Assembly: GCA_964017145.1 (NCBI GenBank)
Contig: OZ024842.1
Location: 1 to 64,000 of the forward strand
Source: Agrocybe praecox
Taxonomy: Eukaryota > Basidiomycota > Agaricomycetes > Agaricales > Agrocybaceae
Direction: 5' to 3'
Length of the DNA stretch: 64,000 bases
Shown: one piece after another, positions 1 to 9,281 of the stretch
Numbering within the stretch: position 1 is the first letter of the stretch
Layout: every line of letters starts with the position of its first letter
The notes under the pieces: model-generated
Database searches by the model: none
What the model was told of the DNA's origin: nothing
Seen by the model: the letters and a program-made list of their open reading frames with translations, nothing else
Translations under genes and position numbers: made by a program

Positions 1-135
1 TGAGGTGTCTTTAGATGTGAGGGTATGGAGGAAAAATGTATAAATTTCGTCAAGCGTGAATAGATGCGCTCGTCTAAATATAGGATACGCCCTCGCTAAG
101 ATGCGTTCCTCGGTAACACGCGTCTAAATATAGTA
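1..135 (-). repeat. Helitron 3'-end-like sequence, inverted copy near 51.6 kb
   Basis: Bases 1-85, read on the minus strand, align at roughly 80% by eye with plus-strand bases 51590-51670. Shared blocks include CTATATTTAGACG, CCTCCATA and CTAAAGACACCTCA. A motif CGTCTAAATATAG occurs twice here (about 72 and 121). The sequence lies downstream of the helicase gene, where the 3' terminus of a Helitron is expected. Confidence 0.55.
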
Positions 136-503
136 TGAATTGTTAATTGATATTCTCGCATCCAGCGAAGGATGATCGCGAGGCAAGAATAAGGTCTTTG
201 GGCGAACTGATGCGACACGTAACGCTCTGTTTCGCGAACCACCATCATCGCCCCGTATCACTCATAATTGTGTCCAACTTTGTACACGCTTCACCGTTAA
301 TGTTTGCCGCTGTCCGTTATACACACCCTTCCGATGTCTGACTTAAGCCAGGTTGTGTGTTTTCTTTATTTTTTTTTACTTATGTGTAACTGGTCATGTA
401 TAGAAGCAGTAAAATAAACATTGAACAGAGACCCTACTTGGAGGGAAGAATAACGTACTGCTCACTGAGAACAGGATAATATGTTCTGTACTGCCAGTGA
501 TAT

Positions 504-3500
504 CTAAACGAGCGCATATATGGCACCAATTGCGATGCTATCCCCACGGATATTCATGTTGGCGGGAGAAGCAAGAGACTCGCAAGTTGCAAACCTTCCC
601 GTAGTTATACCATCGTGGAACCATACTCCATCATCTGATATGAGTCTACACGTGAAATGATGCGGGACCCAATAGATGACCGCTTTTAAACAGAGTGACT
701 GTTGCATTCCATGAATTGTAGATACCGACACCGTATCACTAATTTGTATCTCCCTATTCCACTCTATAGCGACATACAGTAATGGGGGAATCACATAAAA
801 CAATAGACGAAATACGACCGTGCGTTGTGAACAATGAATGCACGCGTATGCCATGGGTTCGACAGGATTTGACAACCAGCCCGCAATAGACCTTGTATGT
901 GGATCACAGAGATGGATGACAGAATTATTAGAAGTGCGCACCCCACTTTCACTCTCCGTCATGCAAGTTAAGCATAGTTTTCTCTTCTCGTTAATGACTT
1001 GCTCGTACTGGAACATATCACGCGCCGTGTCTGGGATAGAAATCAAAGATCTACCATATGGGAACTTTGAAGGTGATGATCTGTGCAACAGAACCCGAAC
1101 TCTATCTCTGATAGCTTCGAATTGGCAGAGATTTAACTCACTCGCTTGGATTCCGATTGCCAGCTCTCTCGTGAAAGCGTTCATACCGGTCAATATCGAA
1201 TTCCACCGTAAAGGATCAGCGGACCATATGTGCCTCAAAGCTGTAAAGAAACTATCATAAGCGCAGCTGTAGTTCGCGGCATCCCACATTAGACCCACGG
1301 GACTATAACGTGGAAAATCCGACGATATAGTAGCGGAATGAGTGTTTGAAGCATCTAAACTATGTCTGGCCTTCTTACTGCCAGTGGGTGTTATCTGATT
1401 GTCTAATGGAGCTAGCGGAGCCTTCCGTTTCAAAGATTTGGAGTTCGAAGCACACGCCACACCCATGGGCGAATCACATATAATGGCTATGTTAGATGTT
1501 TTTTCCGTTACTATAGCCCACTCTGTAGTACTTAGATCCTGCTCCTCAATCATCTCATCTTTTTTCCATCTGATCGCCTGATGAACTCCTTGTGGTATAA
1601 AATCCAAGCCTTTCCATTTACGAAATTCTCGTAAAATTGACCTTCTAGAGACTCCTCGGACAGTATCTGGAAGACAGCCCTTGAGTCTCAAACGCGTAAT
1701 TTCATTAAGTAGTTCCATTTCTCTGAATTCTTGTCTCAGCCATCCAGATGCATGTCCGGTAATCAAGGCGGAATCAAAGCCAGTCATAATGACAGTGTCA
1801 TCTGCGCGACTACTTCGTGACAAGCACGTGTAATATGATTGGTGATTTGGACAATTAGATAAATCTACCATGTTTACTTCTCTTGTCTTTCCTTGGGATG
1901 CGTAATCCGTCATAGAAAAGTTTGGTAATGCTTGAATTTGGTGTCTTGTTACTGTTGTGGACCATCCACTATCAAACTTTATGTCTATCGTTGTTGACGA
2001 CGCTGTGAGAGGGACAACGTTTTCCGGCAAGCCGTCAAATTTGACCAACTGAGGTGGATTAGTTAATTTGACGAACAGCGCATCTAGTATGGGTTTTCCA
2101 TGCGTTCCCACGGACTCTTGCAACCCAGATACTGTTCCCTCTTGCCCTCGAGTCATGCATAGCTCAGTGGCCTCGTTATATCGAATCATGACAGGCATTC
2201 CTACGCAAATAGATATTGTTCCGGGGATTTGTTGCTTATTACAGTTAGGAGGCATAGACCACAATGCTGCTCTCATGGCAGGTGATATGTGCGTGAGCTT
2301 GAAGCGCTTCTCTTCTCGTATTCGTGTTTTACTTTGTTTCTTGGGTCGTGCCCCTGGCTTTGGAATGATAGCTTCATCGCTGGAGTAAAATGTATGAAGC
2401 TCCTGTCCGGTATCTTGCGCAAACTTTTGGGCGCCCAACCGGTTTATCTCATCCTTTTTATTGTTCCATGAAGTAATTATAGATTGGTGCCGATACTTTG
2501 TTTGTTCTATTTTTGATGCTGGTGTATTCTTAGATCCTACGATCAAACTGTGTAAAAATACAATGTCTTCTGATGTGCAAGCCCTGTATCGCATGTTTTC
2601 AAGAGCCTGTCTCAGCTTAGAGTCCTTTTCGCTCTGTGTTTTTTGTCTCATATTCTGGCGAAGGATGACCACGGTGTCCACTTGATGCCACATGGCCTTT
2701 CCCATTGTTTGCTGTTGTCCTTTCAGTGTGACGGCATCAATACTACCGATCCCCACGGAACTGCTATATAAAGCGGCTTTTTCTTTCCCTATTACGGGCG
2801 GGAGCTGAGCGAAGTCTCCGGCAAAGATAATATTAATGCCTCCAAATGGTGCACCTTCATTTCCGGTCACCAGGGCTAGTCGTTCGCAAATCCTGTACAT
2901 ATCAAAGCACGACAACATGGAGACTTCATCAAAAAAGATAAGATCTACACCTTCTAGGCGTTCTTTGATTTGTGCCATAAGTTTTGCTGACACTTTGTTA
3001 TTATCCCCCTCCCGCATTCCCAGTACGTAATGATAAGTTGAACCTCCCAAAAGTGCAGCAGCGGTCCCGGTAGGCGCCATGATCATGAGGCGATGTTTCT
3101 CTCCACGACGGTCAAGGAGAGTAGCAACAGCTTTAAGAACCTGGGTTTTGCCGGTTCCACCCATTCTGCCAATATACATCTTGAGTTGGGAAGATTCACG
3201 ACCGAGAATATGATTTGCGGCTATGCGATATGCTCTGTTTTGCTCTTCGTTAAGACTAAAGTCCTGAGCTACATTATCAGCTTGATTGTTCTCCTGTCTG
3301 ACAAATTGAGAGGATTGTAGTTTATCTAGCGTCATAACTCGTACCGAGTTAGGTACACTAGCAAACTGACTGTATCTACCTGTATCGTTCATGGTTGACC
3401 TGCAGTTTCTAGACATCTTTTCTCTGATTTTGTCCTGTCTTTTTGATTCCACGATGCTGCGCCATGCTTTCCCCGATATATGGCACTCGGGTATCATTCT

Positions 3501-3788
3501 TTCAAGGCTGTACGCCATTTGGTGGTTTGGATTGGGGCACGTGTTAAGCCATCCGATCTCAGATAATGTGTCTCTAATTTCGCGCCGGTGATCCTGTCTA
3601 CGCGACCCAGTGACACTCTTTGAAGACATATATGCTTGCTCATCTGTCGCGCTATCTTGGACAATAGCATCGTAGTGACTTTCTATACATAATTCTTCGT
3701 TGGTTTCATGATCTACGCTGTCATCACCAGCCTCGCCGTCGATTGCTTGACTACGCATGATTGAATTATAATCGTCGCGGGCATCCAA
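504..3788 (-). CDS. Helitron helicase half (PIF1/RecD-like SF1B helicase) with a C-terminal USP-like domain
   Basis: This 1094-residue reading frame is the second half of a Helitron Rep-Hel protein and starts at the non-ATG codon TTG directly after an in-frame TGA. The PIF1 motifs are in order: Walker A GRMGGTGKT (~residue 205), Walker B FFDEVSM, motif III GDFAQLPPV, and C-terminal TDYASQGKT plus YTCLSRSSRADD. The helicase would unwind donor DNA during rolling-circle transposition. After a disordered linker, the last ~250 residues contain YSCAYDSFFTAL, two CxxC pairs (CLTC, CIHC) and HHFTCRLISDDGVWFHDG. This resembles the Cys box, zinc finger and His/Asp box of ubiquitin-specific proteases; that assignment is inference. 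The helicase motifs look intact. Confidence 0.9.
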   Translation of the reverse strand: MDARDDYNSIMRSQAIDGEAGDDSVDHETNEELCIESHYDAIVQDSATDEQAYMSSKSVTGSRRQDHRREIRDTLSEIGWLNTCPNPNHQMAYSLERMIPECHISGKAWRSIVESKRQDKIREKMSRNCRSTMNDTGRYSQFASVPNSVRVMTLDKLQSSQFVRQENNQADNVAQDFSLNEEQNRAYRIAANHILGRESSQLKMYIGRMGGTGKTQVLKAVATLLDRRGEKHRLMIMAPTGTAAALLGGSTYHYVLGMREGDNNKVSAKLMAQIKERLEGVDLIFFDEVSMLSCFDMYRICERLALVTGNEGAPFGGINIIFAGDFAQLPPVIGKEKAALYSSSVGIGSIDAVTLKGQQQTMGKAMWHQVDTVVILRQNMRQKTQSEKDSKLRQALENMRYRACTSEDIVFLHSLIVGSKNTPASKIEQTKYRHQSIITSWNNKKDEINRLGAQKFAQDTGQELHTFYSSDEAIIPKPGARPKKQSKTRIREEKRFKLTHISPAMRAALWSMPPNCNKQQIPGTISICVGMPVMIRYNEATELCMTRGQEGTVSGLQESVGTHGKPILDALFVKLTNPPQLVKFDGLPENVVPLTASSTTIDIKFDSGWSTTVTRHQIQALPNFSMTDYASQGKTREVNMVDLSNCPNHQSYYTCLSRSSRADDTVIMTGFDSALITGHASGWLRQEFREMELLNEITRLRLKGCLPDTVRGVSRRSILREFRKWKGLDFIPQGVHQAIRWKKDEMIEEQDLSTTEWAIVTEKTSNIAIICDSPMGVACASNSKSLKRKAPLAPLDNQITPTGSKKARHSLDASNTHSATISSDFPRYSPVGLMWDAANYSCAYDSFFTALRHIWSADPLRWNSILTGMNAFTRELAIGIQASELNLCQFEAIRDRVRVLLHRSSPSKFPYGRSLISIPDTARDMFQYEQVINEKRKLCLTCMTESESGVRTSNNSVIHLCDPHTRSIAGWLSNPVEPMAYACIHCSQRTVVFRLLFYVIPPLLYVAIEWNREIQISDTVSVSTIHGMQQSLCLKAVIYWVPHHFTCRLISDDGVWFHDGITTGRFATCESLASPANMNIRGDSIAIGAIYALV

Positions 3789-3797
3789 GCATTCATA

Positions 3798-3800
3798 TCA
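3798..3800 (-). other. Single in-frame TGA separating Rep and helicase halves
   Basis: The Rep frame ends KYFRV then TGA, and the next codons read YECLDARDDY in the same frame. Basidiomycete Helitron proteins run uninterrupted through this YEC-DARDDY stretch. No other stop occurs in about 2,450 codons, and no intron signals are evident here. It is most simply a recent nonsense mutation or an assembly error. Confidence 0.85.
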
Positions 3801-6800
3801 CACTCGAAAATACTTCATAATTTCTTTCTCACGGACAGAGAATTCATATGCATCAAGTACAGTGTCCCATTGCTGGTCAGGATCTTTTAAATCTTCAATT
3901 TTTCTCCAGGGCTTGAAAAGTGTGAGCATTGTAATTGCATAGTAATGCCTGTTACCTTCCATTTTGCGGGGCAAAGCACCGCCCGCGAAGTTGGGAACGA
4001 TAAGGTGGTTATCCCTGACACAGTAAACGTGATGTGTAGCTGCTAGAGGATGATCAGGAAGGAAGGGAAATCCTTTGCTGCTCTTGGACTGCATAGACCC
4101 CAAATTTTCTTCTTCTGAAAAGTCTGAACCACATGTGCGAGACGTTCCTTCTCTCTCATCAGATTCGTCATCCGACTCTGAGCTATGAGATGAGTCACCC
4201 CCTTCACTGTTTTCGGAACCCAAATTTGGACTAAGTCGGGTACTACAAGAGGTACTACTTTCTGTAGAATTCTTTCTTCCAGAAGAAATTCTACTTCTTC
4301 TAGAGAGACGAATCCATGTATATAAGTTGAGATGGCCGTACATGTGGGGTCTATAAATATAGTCATCGACGACACGAGAGGGATATAACGATTCTCCAGT
4401 CTTGATCAGTAGTACTTTATCATCTTCGTTCTCGTTATTTTCTCCCACGAAAGGAGATTCAGCGGTCCATTTTGCATAAATGTAGTTTACATAACTCTTC
4501 CAATAGAATGTAACAAAAATGTGGCTCGTGTAATGATCTGGATTTCCTAGTAAATACATCGAGGCCATTGGAGCGCCTATCTCCATTTTCACTGTGAGAG
4601 AATTTACTATTTTTGTCATAAGACGACGAGCAACATCTGCTCTGTTCGAGGCTGTGTTGAGTGACTCAAGATGACGAGCATAAATGCTTCTGATTGTGTC
4701 AAATATTGTGTGCGTTTTGAGACTAAATTTAGAAATATAGTCCGAGACATACGCGACGACCGCTTTCACAGCGGTCCCCGAATGCAGACAGGTCACATCT
4801 GTGTTGCATCTGAGAAGATAGGTTAACAAGCCTGTAAACGTGTTGATAAATTCTTCTAGCTTCTTCAATTCTATTCGACCGGTTCTCTTGTCTGCTGTAC
4901 TTTCGTTCACTATTTTTCGAGGAAAGCGCGCTTTACATTTCTTCCACTTATTGTTGAGGCAACCTTTGTAGTCTTTATTCTTGACTACTTCTCCATTTTT
5001 TTTAATTCCACTGCTGCACATGTGAGTATTTGATTTCAGAAGTATATCATCAACTTCCTTGGCGTACCCCTCCCACCATTGATCAAGGGTTACGCACTTA
5101 CTGCACTCGGCGTCCCATTTCTTACACATGGGCGGAGGTTTTCTGGGTGTCATGGTTGTAGGATCCGTGTAAGTGGAGTTATTCCTTTTTGCTTCTACAT
5201 TTTCCTTGACGTTGTCCATGCTTCCCGTTATGAATTCACCCCTATTAACGCTTTCTAAATATAGCAGAAGTGATCGAGTGAACTCAGCGTCATCGTTTTG
5301 AATTTGATTGCGCACTTCTTGAGGGGTCGGGGCGCCTTCGATCCACAATAGCATATGTAAATGTAAAGTGAGACGGCCTTGCTGTTCTACTGTGCCGTAA
5401 TACGCACTTGTTTTCCCGTAAAGACCTGCATGCTTGCTTTTGACGCCAAGTACGTGTTTAATGAACATTTCTACCATAAAATGAAAAAATCTTGCCGCTG
5501 CCACAGGATTCTTGGTGACAATTCGCATAGATTCTTCTCGCGAAAATTTGCTCAATTCAAATTCTGTCTTGGTGTTGGCCCAGTATATGCATATCAGGTT
5601 TTTAATATCAGCGGGAGAAAAGGTAATGAACCACGATGGCGAACCTATATAAGATATCAACGACCATATCTCATTTCTTAAGATCTTTTTGCTGGTGGAG
5701 GTGCCGCTTACTTGTCCAGCCACGCAGTCGATGTCGTTTAATAGTTTGAAACATTCGATTTCTGCATCTGTTTCTGGGTCAATGTGTGATCCCTGAGTTT
5801 CCATTCGCTTTATAAGCTGGGTCAGTGTCGATATATCTATTTTTAGTATTCTGTCTGCAACATTGTCAAAATTTTTGGAGTCAGCGAGAATGAATGTAGC
5901 CTTCGTTGCCGACTTGATCTGTGTATGATTGAAAGCGATCAACGCGAAGTGAGGATCCACTTGAAATCTTTTGTCATAATACATCAAGAGATGTCGTTTA
6001 TGGAGTACATCCTTCAAGGTATGCGCCATTCTTAGTCCTCCTAAACCATATGGAAAAAGACACAGAAACATTAATGGATATAACGAAGGATTGTTATAAA
6101 TAGATTCAGGTACATCGTTGTGACCGATAGCCAAAACCTTCCCAAACGAGTTCATGTGTTTGAGTGCTTCCGCTCGGAGGATCTTGGTAGATGATACATT
6201 GTTTATATGTTCTCCTACCAGTCCATGAACCGTAAAAAGACAGTCTCCTTCTTCTGTTCCATCCTCAACCTCCATGTCGTCCAGGCTTCGACTTTCGGCA
6301 TTTTTATTTGTGTCTCTGTCATAGTAAAGGATTGTTACCGGTGGTCCTTCGTCCGGATAGCTAGCAAGCACTTCTCTGTCGATTACTACGTCATCGTATC
6401 CCGAGTGATTAATGACTAACCACTCTAAAGCCTCAGTCACAGCCTTCCTGCGGACCAAGAGAGGTGTTCGTTTCATGTCGTCTGCTGTAGGCTTTGCCGA
6501 ACCCGTGTAAATATATGCAAGGACCTCGTCGAGCTCTACAGATGGAGGGGGGAGCTTATCGTATATCTTCTGCATAGGATTGCTGAACATTACAGCGTTT
6601 GCCTTCAACTTACGACCACCGCTGGCCACTTTGACTATGCAATAATTGTGCCGAATGCGTGACACTAACATTCGCTCGGCAAACCTTAGATTCGACAAAA
6701 CTGGCGGCACATCACCTACCCATAATCCATTCGCAAGCGCATTGAGGGGTCTCTCCCCAATCTGGAGAGAGGAGTTACAAGTTCTACATACGCGGTGACA

Positions 6801-7880
6801 CCCTCTTGCCAAAATCGGCACTTCAATTTCCTTTATGGGTTGTGATCGCGATTGTCGTTCCTGATGCGTGACGCCACTCTGAATCAACACGTGCAAGTTA
6901 TCTTTCAGCCGTCCCATACTCATTAGATCTTTTGTGAGCGTTAATCTTCCGCAAACTGCGCATCCCTCTTCCCTAACTGCTTTCATATTTACATCCGAAC
7001 AGAAGTCTGTAATAATCTTATGTTCTGATTTTCTGTTCGAAGGTAGAGGAGGAAAGATATGGGTTGATGGCATGGTACGATCTTTGGATTCTGCAGGTTT
7101 TCTATTCTTCTTGTCCACCATTTTTTTGAAAACAACTAAATTATTTTTACATCCAGTGTCGCAAATGTGTTGGCGCAGCTTGCCCAGAAGATTTGATCGC
7201 GACATGCGCGACGTCTGATTAGCCAGACTAAGCGGAAAGTTGTGCATCAGCATCATATCTTTGCATTTATACATAGGCATGAAAGAGATGCATTCGAATA
7301 ACTGTATCTCACAAACAAGGTATATACTGGTATCGGAATATTTCGCAATATCCGAGTTCTCGGCGGTAATGTGACAATCATACATGAATTTTTCATCTTC
7401 GTTGTGACGATATCCGACCTCCGTAATGATGTATTTCTCAAGATCGCCGTAGTGTACATAGTGGACAAGAGCCCCTCCTTTATGAGTAAACATTCGCCTT
7501 TTATCAGGCACATTTTCGTGCAATTGAGCTCCATATATGGACGCAGAGAGTTCTGATCTTTGAGTCCCACAACAGACAGACCGTTGATAGCCAATTATAA
7601 TCAACAGTCCGAGCAGAAGCCCAAGTAGAGTACAATGGTACCAGGCATAATGCCCATTATCACCTCCCGCATGGGGGGAATAATTTACGCCCAGACTGGA
7701 CACGATGCACTGAGGTTTGGTTTTGTTCATGCAAAATGCATTTTCTAATTTACTGACTCGAATCATGGAAAGAATATAAAGACTCGTCCAATGTAAGACG
7801 GCCGTGCTTATATATGATTGAAGCAATTCCGAGGAAGATAAATAAATAATCATAATCGGCCGCTTTTCCTGCGCTAACAT
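3798..7880 (-). CDS. Helitron Rep half (Helitron_like_N, HUH endonuclease)
   Basis: This is a 1360-residue frame. The replication-initiator domain shows SYIGSPSWFITFSPAD, the HUH metal-binding motif GRLTLHLHMLLW (~residue 840) and the two-tyrosine motif AYVSDYISKF (~residue 1045), whose tyrosines cleave and rejoin DNA strands. Upstream zinc-binding Cys pairs occur (GCAVCGRL, CHRVCRTC), and CKKW and CSKC lie after the HUH motif. The first ~130 residues look hydrophobic and unlike the family, so the true start is probably an internal Met near MSRSNLLGKL, or an intron is present. A Ser/Glu-rich acidic segment precedes the C-terminus. The frame continues into the helicase half after one TGA, so the pair was originally a single Rep-Hel protein. 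Confidence 0.9.
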   Translation of the reverse strand: MLAQEKRPIMIIYLSSSELLQSYISTAVLHWTSLYILSMIRVSKLENAFCMNKTKPQCIVSSLGVNYSPHAGGDNGHYAWYHCTLLGLLLGLLIIIGYQRSVCCGTQRSELSASIYGAQLHENVPDKRRMFTHKGGALVHYVHYGDLEKYIITEVGYRHNEDEKFMYDCHITAENSDIAKYSDTSIYLVCEIQLFECISFMPMYKCKDMMLMHNFPLSLANQTSRMSRSNLLGKLRQHICDTGCKNNLVVFKKMVDKKNRKPAESKDRTMPSTHIFPPLPSNRKSEHKIITDFCSDVNMKAVREEGCAVCGRLTLTKDLMSMGRLKDNLHVLIQSGVTHQERQSRSQPIKEIEVPILARGCHRVCRTCNSSLQIGERPLNALANGLWVGDVPPVLSNLRFAERMLVSRIRHNYCIVKVASGGRKLKANAVMFSNPMQKIYDKLPPPSVELDEVLAYIYTGSAKPTADDMKRTPLLVRRKAVTEALEWLVINHSGYDDVVIDREVLASYPDEGPPVTILYYDRDTNKNAESRSLDDMEVEDGTEEGDCLFTVHGLVGEHINNVSSTKILRAEALKHMNSFGKVLAIGHNDVPESIYNNPSLYPLMFLCLFPYGLGGLRMAHTLKDVLHKRHLLMYYDKRFQVDPHFALIAFNHTQIKSATKATFILADSKNFDNVADRILKIDISTLTQLIKRMETQGSHIDPETDAEIECFKLLNDIDCVAGQVSGTSTSKKILRNEIWSLISYIGSPSWFITFSPADIKNLICIYWANTKTEFELSKFSREESMRIVTKNPVAAARFFHFMVEMFIKHVLGVKSKHAGLYGKTSAYYGTVEQQGRLTLHLHMLLWIEGAPTPQEVRNQIQNDDAEFTRSLLLYLESVNRGEFITGSMDNVKENVEAKRNNSTYTDPTTMTPRKPPPMCKKWDAECSKCVTLDQWWEGYAKEVDDILLKSNTHMCSSGIKKNGEVVKNKDYKGCLNNKWKKCKARFPRKIVNESTADKRTGRIELKKLEEFINTFTGLLTYLLRCNTDVTCLHSGTAVKAVVAYVSDYISKFSLKTHTIFDTIRSIYARHLESLNTASNRADVARRLMTKIVNSLTVKMEIGAPMASMYLLGNPDHYTSHIFVTFYWKSYVNYIYAKWTAESPFVGENNENEDDKVLLIKTGESLYPSRVVDDYIYRPHMYGHLNLYTWIRLSRRSRISSGRKNSTESSTSCSTRLSPNLGSENSEGGDSSHSSESDDESDEREGTSRTCGSDFSEEENLGSMQSKSSKGFPFLPDHPLAATHHVYCVRDNHLIVPNFAGGALPRKMEGNRHYYAITMLTLFKPWRKIEDLKDPDQQWDTVLDAYEFSVREKEIMKYFRV

Positions 7881-7919
7881 ATCACGATGGTTCCTACCCC
7901 CAACTACGTATTGTATGTA

Positions 7920-8849
7920 TTATACTACCTTGCACCCCAAGTCACTCGTCTCGTCAGTTTCAAGGAGGTCTAAGTCCAGGTACCCCTTTGTGCTTCTACA
8001 ACCTGAACCGGACATACTACACATGTCTCCACCTAGTCGCCAGCGTATTGGTGGACGAGGAGTGTTTCTAGATCTGATATCCTGCAGGGATTGAAACGGA
8101 AAAAAGATGGTTCCTTTGTCGCATGCATGACGCCCGGTATGTGGGCAGCTTGCGTGGGTGCCGCAGGGATGAAGGTCGTGTTCCTTCCAAGAGTGTAGTC
8201 CTAGGGCGTTTCTGAATCCACGTTCACTGTATTTCTTCAGACACTCCCGTGTTCTGTATCTAGACTTCCTGTTGTTCTCTGGAGTCCTCATGGGATTGAC
8301 CAGGTTATGAAAGTTTAAGGTGAGATCAGGATAGGCGGACCACATTCCGTATCCGGTTATCGCGTTCATGACGACAGTGGAATGGAAGGCGAATAAAGGT
8401 GCCATGGGATGAGCCACCGACGAGACTATGATGTTGATGGTCTGAGAGTGCTGGTTTTCCAGGACTATGACTTCGCGCATGTACTGGGAGTTGTATATAC
8501 ACTTCTCCGATCTGACGTAGAAAGCTGTGGAGTCGAAGGCCGTATTGCGCTCGAAGTAGCTCAATACGAAGTCCCTCTCACGGGGGGTGGTATAGAAGTC
8601 GATGTCCTTTGGCTCGAAGGGTCTGATGCTATCACCCGTGAAAAGGAGAGCTAGGGCGGTAGAACCTGATATGACGGAGCCACTGTCCTGGAGGAGCCGG
8701 ATAATACCATCAGGAGACAAGCCGAAGCTCGCAATCAATCGGTAGACCTTGGACAGAGCGTAGATCTGAGTGAGATCGCGGAAAAACTTGTTGGTCGTTC
8801 CCAAATTAGAAATGTCGCCAATATGTAGCCACGAGAGGATCTGTTCCAT
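7920..8849 (-). CDS. F-box-like protein with a nucleotidyltransferase-like GS...DID motif
   Basis: This single-exon frame encodes 309 residues. The N-terminus (QILSWLHIGDISNLGTTNKF) resembles an F-box, which normally binds Skp1. From ~residue 58 follows SGSTALALLF...PKDIDFYTT, similar to the GS-x-DxD nucleotide-binding signature of the nucleotidyltransferase fold. Further on come a hydrophobic core segment (INIIVSSVAHPMAPLFAFHS) and a Cys/His-rich end. The same order of elements occurs in the gene at 50139-51159, so the two are related. The start lies slightly inside the expected F-box and an upstream exon may be missing. It sits 40 bp upstream of the Helitron Rep frame on the same strand and may be Helitron cargo. 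Enzymatic activity is unproven. Confidence 0.6.
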   Translation of the reverse strand: MEQILSWLHIGDISNLGTTNKFFRDLTQIYALSKVYRLIASFGLSPDGIIRLLQDSGSVISGSTALALLFTGDSIRPFEPKDIDFYTTPRERDFVLSYFERNTAFDSTAFYVRSEKCIYNSQYMREVIVLENQHSQTINIIVSSVAHPMAPLFAFHSTVVMNAITGYGMWSAYPDLTLNFHNLVNPMRTPENNRKSRYRTRECLKKYSERGFRNALGLHSWKEHDLHPCGTHASCPHTGRHACDKGTIFFPFQSLQDIRSRNTPRPPIRWRLGGDMCSMSGSGCRSTKGYLDLDLLETDETSDLGCKVV

Positions 8850-9079
8850 CGTATCAAAGTTTATAGACGAAAGCGTATGATAGATCCCGAAACACTGGGT
8901 GGATATCGACAGTATACGGCGTCTTTCAGCAAAATTTTTGGACCTGTATCGCTCGAATCAGTACAGTGAACGGGCGGACACAATATTAGGACTCGTACAT
9001 ATTTGTGTATACTTCATCAGGAAAAAGCCTTTAGCCCTAAGATGACTTGGATGAAATCTTATAATTTGAGTTATCATAA

Positions 9080-9145
9080 GTAGCCCCTAGGGCATCCCAG
9101 GGCATCCCAGGGCATCCCAGGAAAGCTCTGAGGGTCATTTTTGAT
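9080..9145. repeat. Left subterminal repeat cluster of the Plavaka region
   Basis: Three tandem copies of AGGGCATCCC run from 9089 to 9121, followed by AAAGCTCTGAGGGTCATTTT. The inverted counterpart is at 31205-31290. Such subterminal direct repeats are typical transposase-binding sites in CACTA-like and Plavaka elements. Confidence 0.55.
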
Positions 9146-9281
9146 TCTTTACATAATTTGATATCTGATTGGGGAAATATAGGTTACCCCATGGGCTATT
9201 TTTGTCTCTTTATTTGTTTCAGTCATCGAAAATGTTATTTATAGGAGACTTTGGTGTCCCTTGTATTATTATTATAGTAAA

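Larger units (their letters stand above)
1..7880 (-). mobile_element. Helitron rolling-circle transposon (left part may extend beyond the window)
   Basis: The element is defined by a Rep/HUH endonuclease half followed in the same frame by a PIF1-type helicase half, the hallmark of Helitrons. Both are read leftwards, so the 3' end of the element lies at or beyond base 1. The first ~85 bases match, in inverted orientation, a sequence at about 51.59-51.67 kb, which I take to be a second copy of the 3' end. The 5' end was not found. It may lie beyond the F-box gene at 7920-8849, which would then be cargo. The boundaries are inference; the coding content is clear. Confidence 0.8.
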
